Below are positions 1 through 6,162 of a stretch of 26,506 nt of DNA, in pieces. A program made the position numbers and the translations under genes. The notes under the pieces are model-generated. The model saw nothing but the letters and a program-made list of their open reading frames with translations. It had not been told where the DNA came from and searched no databases. The stretch is from positions 1 to 26,506 of the forward strand of contig CAZDQE010000029.1 in the NCBI GenBank assembly GCA_964507395.1, given 5' to 3'. The first letter of the stretch is position 1, and every line of letters starts with the position of its first letter. This DNA is from SIG575 sp964507395 (GTDB lineage Bacteria; Bacillota; Clostridia; Oscillospirales; Acutalibacteraceae).

Positions 1-153
1 AGTTCGCCTCTACGATAATAAAGATAAATTACAATTTGTATAACTGATAATCTGTGCCGTCAAACGCACATTTTTATTTACCATACATTTGAACAGTTGT
101 TCAAATGTTCAAGCATTATACTATTAATGAATATGCTATCCTGAGGTGATGTT
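1..153. other. Upstream region of the metal-resistance operon
   Basis: No gene is visible here. The stretch is AT-rich and holds the operator palindrome at 86-107 and the ribosome binding site GAGGTGAT at 143-150 for the first gene. Candidate promoter hexamers overlap the operator (TTGAAC at 89-94 or TTGTTC at 97-102, with TATACT at 117-122 or TATTAA at 122-127). None gives an ideal 17-nt spacing, so I do not call an exact promoter. Confidence 0.5.
86..107. promoter_or_regulatory. ArsR-family operator, perfect 10-2-10 palindrome
   Basis: CATTTGAACA at 86-95 and TGTTCAAATG at 98-107 are perfect reverse complements separated by GT. SmtB/CadC/CzrA-type repressors are known to bind 12-2-12-like palindromes of this composition. 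The site lies 47 bases before the repressor gene, over the likely promoter. A further TGTTCAA half-site follows at 106-112. Autorepression of the operon, relieved by metal, is the natural inference. Confidence 0.8.
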
Positions 154-510
154 ATGGCAAAAATTACAAAGAAAAACGAAGAAATCAATGAGCATGGTCT
201 CGGCATTGAAAAAGATATCGGTGAAATGCCCGATGATGTAACACTTTTTCAGCTTGCTAACCTTTTCAAAATTTTCGGTGACGGCACACGAATCAAGATA
301 CTTTTTGTGCTTGCCGAAAGTGACATGTGTGTTTATCACATTGCCGAAACGCTTGGCATGACCATGTCTGCAATTTCTCATCAACTCAGCGTTCTTAAGA
401 ACGCAAACCTTGTCTCCTCAAAAAGAGACGGAAAAACTGTTTATTATTCCCTTGCTGATGACCATGTGAGAACGATTATCAGACAAGGTATGAATCATAT
501 TTGTGAATGA
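154..510 (+). CDS. ArsR/SmtB-family metal-responsive repressor
   Basis: A 118-residue winged-helix repressor that should bind the palindrome at 86-107 and release it when zinc or a related metal is bound. The helix-turn-helix lies at about residues 57-85, followed by the wing (RDGKTVYYSL, 91-100). The alpha5 metal site of SmtB/CzrA, Asp-x-His-x10-His-x2-Glu, is complete as D102, H104, H115 and E118, the last being the final residue. The alpha3N cysteine site of CadC is only partly kept: C59 is present, but the second cysteine is Y61 and the N-terminal cysteines are absent. This favours Zn(II) sensing over Cd/Pb sensing, by inference. A good ribosome binding site (GAGGTGAT, 143-150) supports the ATG at 154. 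It is the first gene of the operon with the HMA protein and the ATPase. Confidence 0.93.
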   Translation: MAKITKKNEEINEHGLGIEKDIGEMPDDVTLFQLANLFKIFGDGTRIKILFVLAESDMCVYHIAETLGMTMSAISHQLSVLKNANLVSSKRDGKTVYYSLADDHVRTIIRQGMNHICE

Positions 511-521
511 GGTGTATTAAC

Positions 522-743
522 ATGAAAAAATCTTTTAAAATTGAAAATCTCGACTGCGCTAATTGTGCCGCAAAAATGGAAGACAAAATTTCAAAGATTG
601 ACGGCGTTATTTCCGCTAAAATCAGCTTTCTTACTCAGCGATTCACTCTCGAATGTGAGGAAAAGGATGTTGACAGAATCCTCAAAGAGGCTCAGAAAAT
701 CTGCAAAAAATTTGAAAGTGACTGCAGAATTATAGGAGGTTGA
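522..743 (+). CDS. Free-standing HMA-domain metal-binding protein
   Basis: A 73-residue protein made of a single heavy-metal-associated domain with the metal-binding motif DCANC (cysteines C12 and C15). It matches the N-terminal domain that many Zn/Cd ATPases carry within their own chain. Here it is a separate gene, 4 nt before the ATPase, so it probably acts in the cytosol as a metal chaperone or as a detached regulatory domain of that pump. An in-frame ATG exists at 507, but it precedes the ribosome binding site GAGGTG at 509-514. That site is correctly spaced for the ATG at 522, so I choose 522. The gene lies 11 nt after the repressor stop, in the same operon. The function follows from family knowledge; the partner is inferred from position. 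Confidence 0.9.
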   Translation: MKKSFKIENLDCANCAAKMEDKISKIDGVISAKISFLTQRFTLECEEKDVDRILKEAQKICKKFESDCRIIGG

Positions 744-747
744 TGCA

Positions 748-2568
748 ATGAAAAGCAAACGGAATAAAAATCTGATATTTATAATTGTTTCCGCTGTTTT
801 ATTGGTTGCCGCTGTAATAACAGAATATTTTCCTTTAAAGCTGGCACTGTTCATAGTTTCATATCTGCTCGTTGGTTATGATGTTATTATAAATGCCTTT
901 AAGAACCTTTTCCGCGGTCACATGCTCGATGAAAATTTCCTTATGGGCGTGGCAACAATAGGCGCATTTGCCATTCAGGAATTTGAAGAAGCTGTTTTTG
1001 TAATGCTCTTTTACAAGCTGGGTGAGCTCTTTGAAGGATACGCTGTGGGCAAAAGCAGAAAATCAATTTCTTCACTGATGGATATTCGCCCCGATATCGC
1101 AAACATTGAACGTGACGGAGAAATTGTTGAGGTCGATCCTTACGATGTAAACATTGATGACATAATTGTTGTAAAACCCGGTGAAAAGGTTCCTCTCGAC
1201 GGAATAATCGTTGAAGGCGCCTCCTCGCTCAACACAAATGCTCTGACCGGTGAATCTATCCCGAGAGATGTGTGTGTCGGCGATGAAATTGTCAGCGGCT
1301 GTATCAACGTAAACGGTCTTCTGAAAATCAAAGTTACAAAAAAATTCGACGAGTCAACTGTTGCTAAAATTCTTGAGCTTGTTGAAAACTCTGTTGAATC
1401 TAAATCAAAAAGCGAAAAATTTATTACTCGCTTTTCCAGATATTACACACCGATCGTCGTAGTTTCTGCAGTTTTACTGACTGTAATTCTCACAATCATA
1501 TCACCCGAGAGCTTTTCGGAAAATCTGAAAAGAGGTCTGATGTTCCTCGTAGTTTCATGTCCCTGTGCTCTTGTTATCTCTGTTCCCCTCACCTTCTTCG
1601 GCGGTATCGGAAGTGCATCAAAAAACGGTATTCTTATTAAAGGCTCCAACTATCTTGAAAATCTTGCCAAATGCTCAACTTTTGTTTTCGACAAAACAGG
1701 TACGCTGACAAAAGGCAATTTTACTGTTCAGAAAATCGAAAGCTTCTTCATTGAAAAAGATGAACTGCTTGAGCTTGCCTGCGGTGCAGAATATTATTCC
1801 GACCACCCTATTTCAGTTTCTCTGAAAAATGAATGTAAAAAAGTTTTTTCTAAGGACGAAATAGAAGGAACTGAGGAAATCTCAGGTCACGGTGTCAGCG
1901 CTTTCGTGAACGGACGAAAAATTTTCGCAGGTAACGAAAAGCTTATGCAATCAATCGGAATCAAAACTCCCAAAATACATGAAATCGGCACCATTGTTTT
2001 TGTAAGTGACGAAAAAACTTTGCTGGGATATATCGTAATTTCCGACAACATCAAGCCTGATACGGAAGAAGCAATTCAAAAGCTTAAAAAACTCGGTATA
2101 CGCAACACCGTTATGCTCACAGGCGATAAAAAGGAAGTAGCAGAAGTTATTTCCGAAAAAATCGGAATTGACAGTTACAAAGCTGAGCTTCTTCCTCAGA
2201 ACAAGGTAAACGAATTGCGTAAAATTGACGGCAGCTTCGCTTTTGTCGGCGACGGTATCAACGATGCTCCCTCACTGAAAATAGCTGATGTGGGCATTGC
2301 AATGGGCGGTCTCGGTTCTGATGCCGCTATTGAAGCAGCAGATATCGTTATAATGAATGACAGTCTTATGAAAATTCCTGAAGCTATCAGCATTTCAAAA
2401 AAGACTTTGAAAATAGCAAAACAAAACATTATTTTTGCTCTTGCAGTTAAATTCCTTGTCCTTGCATTAAGTGCTGTCGGTGTGGGAACAATGTTTTTAG
2501 CGGTATTTGCCGATGTGGGCGTAACGTTTATCGCAATTCTTAATGCAATGAGGATGCTGAAAAAATGA
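748..2568 (+). CDS. cadA: P1B-type Zn/Cd/Pb-translocating ATPase
   Basis: A 606-residue P-type ATPase that exports divalent soft metals across the cell membrane. Visible landmarks in order: N-terminal membrane helices (about 8-48), the actuator motif TGES (167-170), the membrane metal site CPC (271-273), the phosphorylation motif DKTGT with D315, the HP motif of the nucleotide domain (353-354), GDGINDAP (501-508), and the last two membrane helices with K568 and D589. The combination of CPC with a lysine in helix 7 and an aspartate in helix 8 (ADVGV) is the P1B-2 signature for Zn/Cd/Pb. It is about 120 residues shorter than E. coli ZntA or staphylococcal CadA because the N-terminal HMA domain is missing; the preceding gene supplies one. 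AGGAGGT at about 734-740 sets the start. Its stop overlaps the next start. Confidence 0.95.
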   Translation: MKSKRNKNLIFIIVSAVLLVAAVITEYFPLKLALFIVSYLLVGYDVIINAFKNLFRGHMLDENFLMGVATIGAFAIQEFEEAVFVMLFYKLGELFEGYAVGKSRKSISSLMDIRPDIANIERDGEIVEVDPYDVNIDDIIVVKPGEKVPLDGIIVEGASSLNTNALTGESIPRDVCVGDEIVSGCINVNGLLKIKVTKKFDESTVAKILELVENSVESKSKSEKFITRFSRYYTPIVVVSAVLLTVILTIISPESFSENLKRGLMFLVVSCPCALVISVPLTFFGGIGSASKNGILIKGSNYLENLAKCSTFVFDKTGTLTKGNFTVQKIESFFIEKDELLELACGAEYYSDHPISVSLKNECKKVFSKDEIEGTEEISGHGVSAFVNGRKIFAGNEKLMQSIGIKTPKIHEIGTIVFVSDEKTLLGYIVISDNIKPDTEEAIQKLKKLGIRNTVMLTGDKKEVAEVISEKIGIDSYKAELLPQNKVNELRKIDGSFAFVGDGINDAPSLKIADVGIAMGGLGSDAAIEAADIVIMNDSLMKIPEAISISKKTLKIAKQNIIFALAVKFLVLALSAVGVGTMFLAVFADVGVTFIAILNAMRMLKK

Positions 2569-2867
2569 GCGAAAATACATTCGGAAAAATTTACGATGTA
2601 ATAAAACAAATTCCCCGCGGGAAGGTTGCAACCTACGGACAGGTTGCGCTTCTTGCAGGAAATCCGAGATGGGCAAGAGTTGTGGGCTATGCCCTGCACG
2701 TAAACCCCGACCCTGAAAACATTAAATGCCACAGAGTGGTCAATCGCAACGGCGAGGTTTCAAAAGCCTTTGCCTTCGGCGGTGAAAATATGCAGATTTT
2801 ACTTTTACGTGAAGAAGGCGTTGAGGTTACAGACGGAAAAGTTGATTTAAAAATTTATCAATGGTAA
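2565..2867 (+). CDS. MGMT/Ada-family DNA alkyltransferase-like protein
   Basis: A 100-residue protein equivalent to the C-terminal DNA-binding and active-site domain of O6-alkylguanine-DNA alkyltransferases. It has the helix-turn-helix region with YGQVALLAG (24-32), the arginine-finger region (R38) and an active-site-like KCHRV (54-58) with C55. True transferases usually read PCHRV. The small alkyltransferase-like (ATL) proteins usually replace the cysteine with tryptophan and mark lesions for excision repair. Here the cysteine is kept but the proline is lysine, and the N-terminal domain of full-length enzymes is absent, so repair by methyl transfer and an ATL-like recognition role both remain open. 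The start overlaps the ATPase stop by 4 nt (ATGA), indicating translational coupling, so it is the last gene of the metal operon. Confidence 0.85.
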   Translation: MSENTFGKIYDVIKQIPRGKVATYGQVALLAGNPRWARVVGYALHVNPDPENIKCHRVVNRNGEVSKAFAFGGENMQILLLREEGVEVTDGKVDLKIYQW

Positions 2868-2871
2868 AAAA

Positions 2872-2906
2872 ATAACACCGAAGGTATCAACTACCTTCGG
2901 TGTTAT
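2872..2906. terminator. Bidirectional rho-independent terminator
   Basis: A perfect 15-bp stem (2872-2886 with 2892-2906) has a 5-nt loop TCAAC. It is flanked by an A-run on the left and a T-rich stretch on the right. It lies between two converging genes and can end both transcripts. Confidence 0.9.
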
Positions 2907-2917
2907 AATTTAATTGA

Positions 2918-3769
2918 TTATTTATTTTCTTTGTTTTTCTTAGCCTGTTCTGCTGCGTATGCTTCTTCAATCATTCTCTGCTCTTCTTCTTTCTTGCGAG
3001 CTTCTTCCATATCAGCAGCCATCTTAGCAGCTTTTTCTGCAATTTCTTTCTTTCTCTTTTCTGCAGAAGACTTAACCACGATGGGATTCTTCTTAATCAT
3101 AAGATTAATCACGATAGGAGCAAGTGCTGCAATAATAAGGAGAATGTAACCGAATGAAAGTGATGCAGAATAGCCTTCACCGAGAACTGATGCGAACTGT
3201 GAGCCTGAAAGAACAAAGAACAGACCGCTGAGTGCATAAGAGCCAAGTGCAACACCTGCAAAACTAAGGTTACGCGGGATACCTTTAGGTGCACAGGAAA
3301 GGAAGATGAGGATAAATCCTACAAATGAAACTACCGCACCGAGTGCAATAAAGATAATTGAGAGTGCAAACATCAACACTGCTGTTCCCAATGTGGGAGA
3401 TGAAAGCATTCCGAGAAGACCTTCAAAATCCATTGATGAAACTGCATTATATACAGTCATTGCATTGATTGAAAAGCTTTCAGATACGAAAGGTACATTA
3501 ACTGACAGCTTTGCAAGAGGCAGGAAAAGTGCACCGATAGGAAGGAGGCTGAGCACAATTCTTGCAATAGCCAGCTTCGAGCCTATGTAAGATGCCTTCA
3601 CTCTGTCAAGAACAGCATACATCTTGTTGAGCGAAATCTCTGCTGTTTCAACGTCATGAGCAAGACGCTCCTGCATGCCGTTGTAGAAAATGTTTACATT
3701 ACAGTTGGGACAATTGGGTTTCCAATAAGTCTTTTTAAGGTGGACACCACAATTAGGACAATTTGCCAT
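2918..3769 (-). CDS. Zinc-ribbon four-helix membrane protein, function unknown
   Basis: A 283-residue protein not recognised as a named family. Residues 4-23 form a zinc ribbon with two CPNC pairs (C4/C7 and C20/C23). An amphipathic helical linker follows, then about four membrane segments (roughly 68-86, 128-158, 168-190, 205-226). The tail (about 234-283) is highly charged, rich in Lys, Glu and Ala, and probably coiled-coil. The start is supported by GGAGG about 9 nt upstream on the minus strand (3778-3782 on the plus strand). It stands alone between two hairpins and convergent to the metal operon. The zinc ribbon and charged tail suggest a cytoplasmic scaffold or sensor attached to the membrane, but that is only an inference from layout. 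Confidence 0.8.
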   Translation of the reverse strand: MANCPNCGVHLKKTYWKPNCPNCNVNIFYNGMQERLAHDVETAEISLNKMYAVLDRVKASYIGSKLAIARIVLSLLPIGALFLPLAKLSVNVPFVSESFSINAMTVYNAVSSMDFEGLLGMLSSPTLGTAVLMFALSIIFIALGAVVSFVGFILIFLSCAPKGIPRNLSFAGVALGSYALSGLFFVLSGSQFASVLGEGYSASLSFGYILLIIAALAPIVINLMIKKNPIVVKSSAEKRKKEIAEKAAKMAADMEEARKKEEEQRMIEEAYAAEQAKKNKENK

Positions 3770-3813
3770 CTTTCATTCCTCCAATTCAGGAAATCGTTTT
3801 ATATCTCTATAAA

Positions 3814-3864
3814 TTTACCATAAATATTCAAAAAAATCAAGACTTTTTTGATATTTATGGTAAA
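3814..3864. terminator. Long AT-rich inverted repeat, probable terminator of the SDR operon
   Basis: Arms 3814-3835 and 3844-3864 pair over about 21 bp with one bulged T, leaving an 8-nt loop. It begins 13 nt after the SDR stop codon on the minus strand, and T-rich sequence follows on that strand. It is longer and more AT-rich than the other terminators in the window, so termination strength is uncertain. Confidence 0.6.
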
Positions 3865-3877
3865 AATGTTTCTATAT

Positions 3878-4612
3878 TCAGATTATCATGCCGCCATCAA
3901 CAGAAATTATCTGGCCTGTGATGTATTTTGACTTGTCGGAACAAAGAAAATAAACCGTTTCGGCTACATCCTCAGCAGTACCGATTCTCATGAGAGGAAT
4001 CTCCTCTTTCAGGCTTTCCATTGTTTCAGCGTCAAGGTTTGCGTTCATCTTTGTGTCAATAACGCCGGGACACACGCAGTTGACATTTACGGAACAAGGC
4101 CCCACCTCTTTCGCAAGAGCTTTTGTAAAACCGATTACAGCCGCTTTTGAAGAAGAATAATGAACCTCGCAAGACGCTCCGCAAATGCCCCACATGGACG
4201 AAATATTGACAATTTTACCGTCTTTGCGATTTATCATTGAAGGCAGAACTGCTTTTGAACAGTTAAAAGTACCTTTTACGTTTATATCAAAAATTCTTTC
4301 TGCCTCTTCCTCTGTAACATCACAAAAGAGCTTCTGAAGTGCCACACCTGCATTGTTAATAAGAGCATGTATGTCACCGAGATGATTTTTTACATCTTCA
4401 AAAAAGCTTTTTACAGATTCAGGTGATGCAACATCACATTTACCGCAAAATACCTTTACGCCTTTGAGTTTAAGTTCTTCTTCAAGTTTTTCTGCATTCT
4501 CGCGGGAATTAAGATACATAAGACATACATTCCAGCCGTTTTCGGCAAACACACGGGCAATACCGCTTCCGATACCGCCCGAAGAGCCTGTTATAACTAC
4601 TGTTTTTCTCAT
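3878..4612 (-). CDS. Short-chain dehydrogenase/reductase, FabG-like
   Basis: A 244-residue classical SDR, a cytosolic NAD(P)H-dependent oxidoreductase with a Rossmann fold. It shows the cofactor motif TGSSGGIG (8-15), NNAG (86-89), the catalytic serine S139, and the YxxxK pair Y152/K156. The C-terminal ITGQIISVDGG (231-241) is typical of the 3-oxoacyl-ACP reductase (FabG) group, but many such proteins act on sugars or other alcohols, so the substrate is not known. The reading frame is open upstream to 4717, but alignment to the fold starts at MRKTVVITGSS (4612), so I place the start there. The ATG follows the lipoprotein stop after 1 nt, and no good ribosome binding site is visible, which suggests translational reinitiation. 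Confidence 0.9.
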   Translation of the reverse strand: MRKTVVITGSSGGIGSGIARVFAENGWNVCLMYLNSRENAEKLEEELKLKGVKVFCGKCDVASPESVKSFFEDVKNHLGDIHALINNAGVALQKLFCDVTEEEAERIFDINVKGTFNCSKAVLPSMINRKDGKIVNISSMWGICGASCEVHYSSSKAAVIGFTKALAKEVGPCSVNVNCVCPGVIDTKMNANLDAETMESLKEEIPLMRIGTAEDVAETVYFLCSDKSKYITGQIISVDGGMII

Positions 4613-4613
4613 G

Positions 4614-5681
4614 TTAATTTGATGTGGAAAGGCTTCCGAGAAGACTTGCATAAGAACCAAGAAGTGAACTTGCAAATTCATCCTCGGTAACCTTCTTGTA
4701 TCCTGAGGGAACCTCAAAGTATGAATCAGAGGGATTACCTGTGAGCTTCACAATATCCATTGCGATCGTTGTTCCGTCATCTGCTTCATATTCAATACGC
4801 TTAAGTTCTTCTGTAGACTTATCAAAGTAGTATTTGAAAACTGTTCCGTTATCAAGATATTCTTCGCAGATATAAGTTGTACCGCCTGAAGTCACAATAG
4901 AAGTTTTCTGATACTGTGCCGTTGTAGAGCCGAGTGCTTCCTGAATCTGGTCGCCTGTAAGCATATCATCACCGATGCTGTCGGAACCTGTTGATTCCAT
5001 ATAAACCTTCTGCTTGCTGTTCATCATATACATTTTATCGCCGTTCATAATAAACTCAAGAGTAAGATTCAGAATACTTACCTGCATGTTTGTTTTCATG
5101 TAAGTCTTGTTACCACTGACAGCAAGACCGTAGTTGGCACTTACACCAATACCATCAGCATTGTACTTCGTCTTCATCTCAATATAGAACTTTCCTGTAG
5201 CGAGAATCTTCTTCAATGACTTATCATAAAGACGCTCGGAAGTCTGAATCGTTGTACCCTCGGGCATTGTTTCAACTACTACGGTTGACATTTCAATATC
5301 ACCGTTGAGAAGGTCTTCAATTGAACCTGAAGAAGCCGTAGTTGACGGAGCTGAAGAATGTACCTTTGTTACAGCCTCTTTATTTTCATTTGTAACCACA
5401 TTTCCGTCTTCGTCAACATCGTTAACATAATAATGAAGAATGGTAAGCTTCTCGCCGTTTTCGTCAAGAACCTGATTCCCGTTTTCATCCGTTACATACT
5501 CGATTGAGCCGCCTTCGACTGCAACGGTTACATTCTCACCTTTTTCGTTTGTCACAGTTTCGCCCCAAAGGTCAGTCTCGTAGATGGTAACATCATCGAA
5601 CTCATCATTTGAACATGCGGCCGTAATTGTAAGAACGGCTACAAGGCAAAGTATAATTGCAATTGTTTTTTTAGTGTTCAT
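4614..5681 (-). CDS. Lipoprotein with LolA/LppX-like C-terminal domain
   Basis: A 355-residue exported lipoprotein. The signal peptide (MNTKKTIAIILCLVAVL) runs into the lipobox-like TAAC with C23 as the lipidation site. Residues about 24-125 are acidic and low in complexity, with repeated D-E-N-G turns, then a Ser/Thr-rich linker. The remaining ~230 residues resemble the beta-rich, lipid-binding-like lipoproteins of Firmicutes that carry phrases such as TYMKTNM and KRIEYEADDG. The ligand is unknown. GTG (5702) and ATG (5693) are possible upstream starts, but AAAGGA lies 12 nt before the ATG at 5681, which begins the signal peptide. It is cotranscribed with the SDR gene 1 nt downstream. Function beyond surface attachment is not clear. 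Confidence 0.85.
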   Translation of the reverse strand: MNTKKTIAIILCLVAVLTITAACSNDEFDDVTIYETDLWGETVTNEKGENVTVAVEGGSIEYVTDENGNQVLDENGEKLTILHYYVNDVDEDGNVVTNENKEAVTKVHSSAPSTTASSGSIEDLLNGDIEMSTVVVETMPEGTTIQTSERLYDKSLKKILATGKFYIEMKTKYNADGIGVSANYGLAVSGNKTYMKTNMQVSILNLTLEFIMNGDKMYMMNSKQKVYMESTGSDSIGDDMLTGDQIQEALGSTTAQYQKTSIVTSGGTTYICEEYLDNGTVFKYYFDKSTEELKRIEYEADDGTTIAMDIVKLTGNPSDSYFEVPSGYKKVTEDEFASSLLGSYASLLGSLSTSN

Positions 5682-5708
5682 TTTATGTATCATTCCTTTC
5701 ACTACAAT

Positions 5709-5737
5709 AGATTACACTAATTTTGACAATAAATCAA
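5709..5737 (-). promoter_or_regulatory. Sigma-A-like promoter of the lipoprotein-SDR operon
   Basis: On the minus strand, TTGATT (5737-5732) and TAATCT (5714-5709) are separated by 17 nt, about 25 nt before the lipoprotein ATG. The -10 element is imperfect. Confidence 0.45.
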
Positions 5738-5855
5738 GAGAAAGTTTGTATTTACATCATTTACCTTGGAATTTATGAGGTTTTAACGTAACTGATATAG
5801 CTTTCCCTTTGCTGATATTATAACACACTTTTACGAATATTTTTGTAAAAAAGTA

Positions 5856-5884
5856 TTGCAATTATATTAAAATTTATGTATAAT
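5856..5884 (+). promoter_or_regulatory. Sigma-A promoter of the tRNA-Thr gene
   Basis: TTGCAA (5856-5861) and a consensus TATAAT (5879-5884) are separated by exactly 17 nt. The expected transcription start lies just before the tRNA 5' end at 5897. Confidence 0.85.
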
Positions 5885-5896
5885 GGTAAAGATAAT

Positions 5897-5971
5897 GCTG
5901 GTGTGGCTCAATGGCAGAGCAGCTCATTCGTAATGAGCAGGTTGCAGGTTCGATTCCCGTCACCAGCTCCA
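5897..5971 (+). tRNA. tRNA-Thr(CGT)
   Basis: A cloverleaf folds by hand: acceptor GCTGGTG/CACCAGC, D-stem GCTC/GAGC, and anticodon stem GCTCA/TGAGC with loop TTCGTAA. The anticodon is CGT (5929-5931), reading the threonine codon ACG. The T-arm is GCAGG-TTCGATT-CCCGT, with one A-C mismatch and one G-U pair. The CCA end is encoded (5969-5971). The gene stands alone, with its own promoter and terminator. Confidence 0.95.
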
Positions 5972-5972
5972 G

Positions 5973-5998
5973 AAAAGCACTTCTTCGGAAGTGCTTTT
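5973..5998 (+). terminator. Terminator of the tRNA gene
   Basis: An 11-bp perfect stem, AAAAGCACTTC with GAAGTGCTTTT, is capped by a TTCG tetraloop. It starts one base after the CCA end and finishes in a T-run. Confidence 0.93.
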
Positions 5999-6030
5999 TC
6001 AATGTAATCCGCCTTGCGTCGAGTTCAATA

Positions 6031-6112
6031 TTACTTCGTAACATGAAATATTTGTTTCACAAATATAACACGGTGAATTTTATTTCACATTGAGCAAGGT
6101 GAAGCATTTCAT
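6031..6112. repeat. Cluster of four short palindromes, possible REP-like element
   Basis: Four small hairpins follow one another: TTAC-TTC-GTAA (6031-6041), ATATTTG-TTTCA-CAAATAT (6048-6066), GTGAA/TTCAC (6073-6088) and GTGAA/TTCAT (6099-6112). The phrases GTGAA and TTCA recur between them. From memory, gut Ruminococcaceae genomes carry intergenic repeats built from such mini-palindromes with a recurrent ATTTCAT; I cannot confirm a match here. The cluster lies between the tRNA terminator and the symporter gene. Confidence 0.4.
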
Positions 6113-6162
6113 CAAATCGGTTATCCGCTGCAAGCTTTATAACAATCAAGGAGTAAAAATGT

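Noticed and set aside
4613..4717. Upstream in-frame extension of the SDR to 4717
   Set aside because: The extra 35 residues lie within the lipoprotein coding region and do not fit the SDR fold, which begins at MRKTVVITGSS.
5911..6093. 60-codon frame across the tRNA and its terminator
   Set aside because: It starts inside the tRNA gene and crosses the terminator hairpin; no coding signs.
6001..6162. Possible glycine riboswitch before the amino-acid symporter
   Set aside because: Clostridial AGCS genes sometimes carry one, but I find no conserved glycine-aptamer core; the visible structures are only short simple hairpins.
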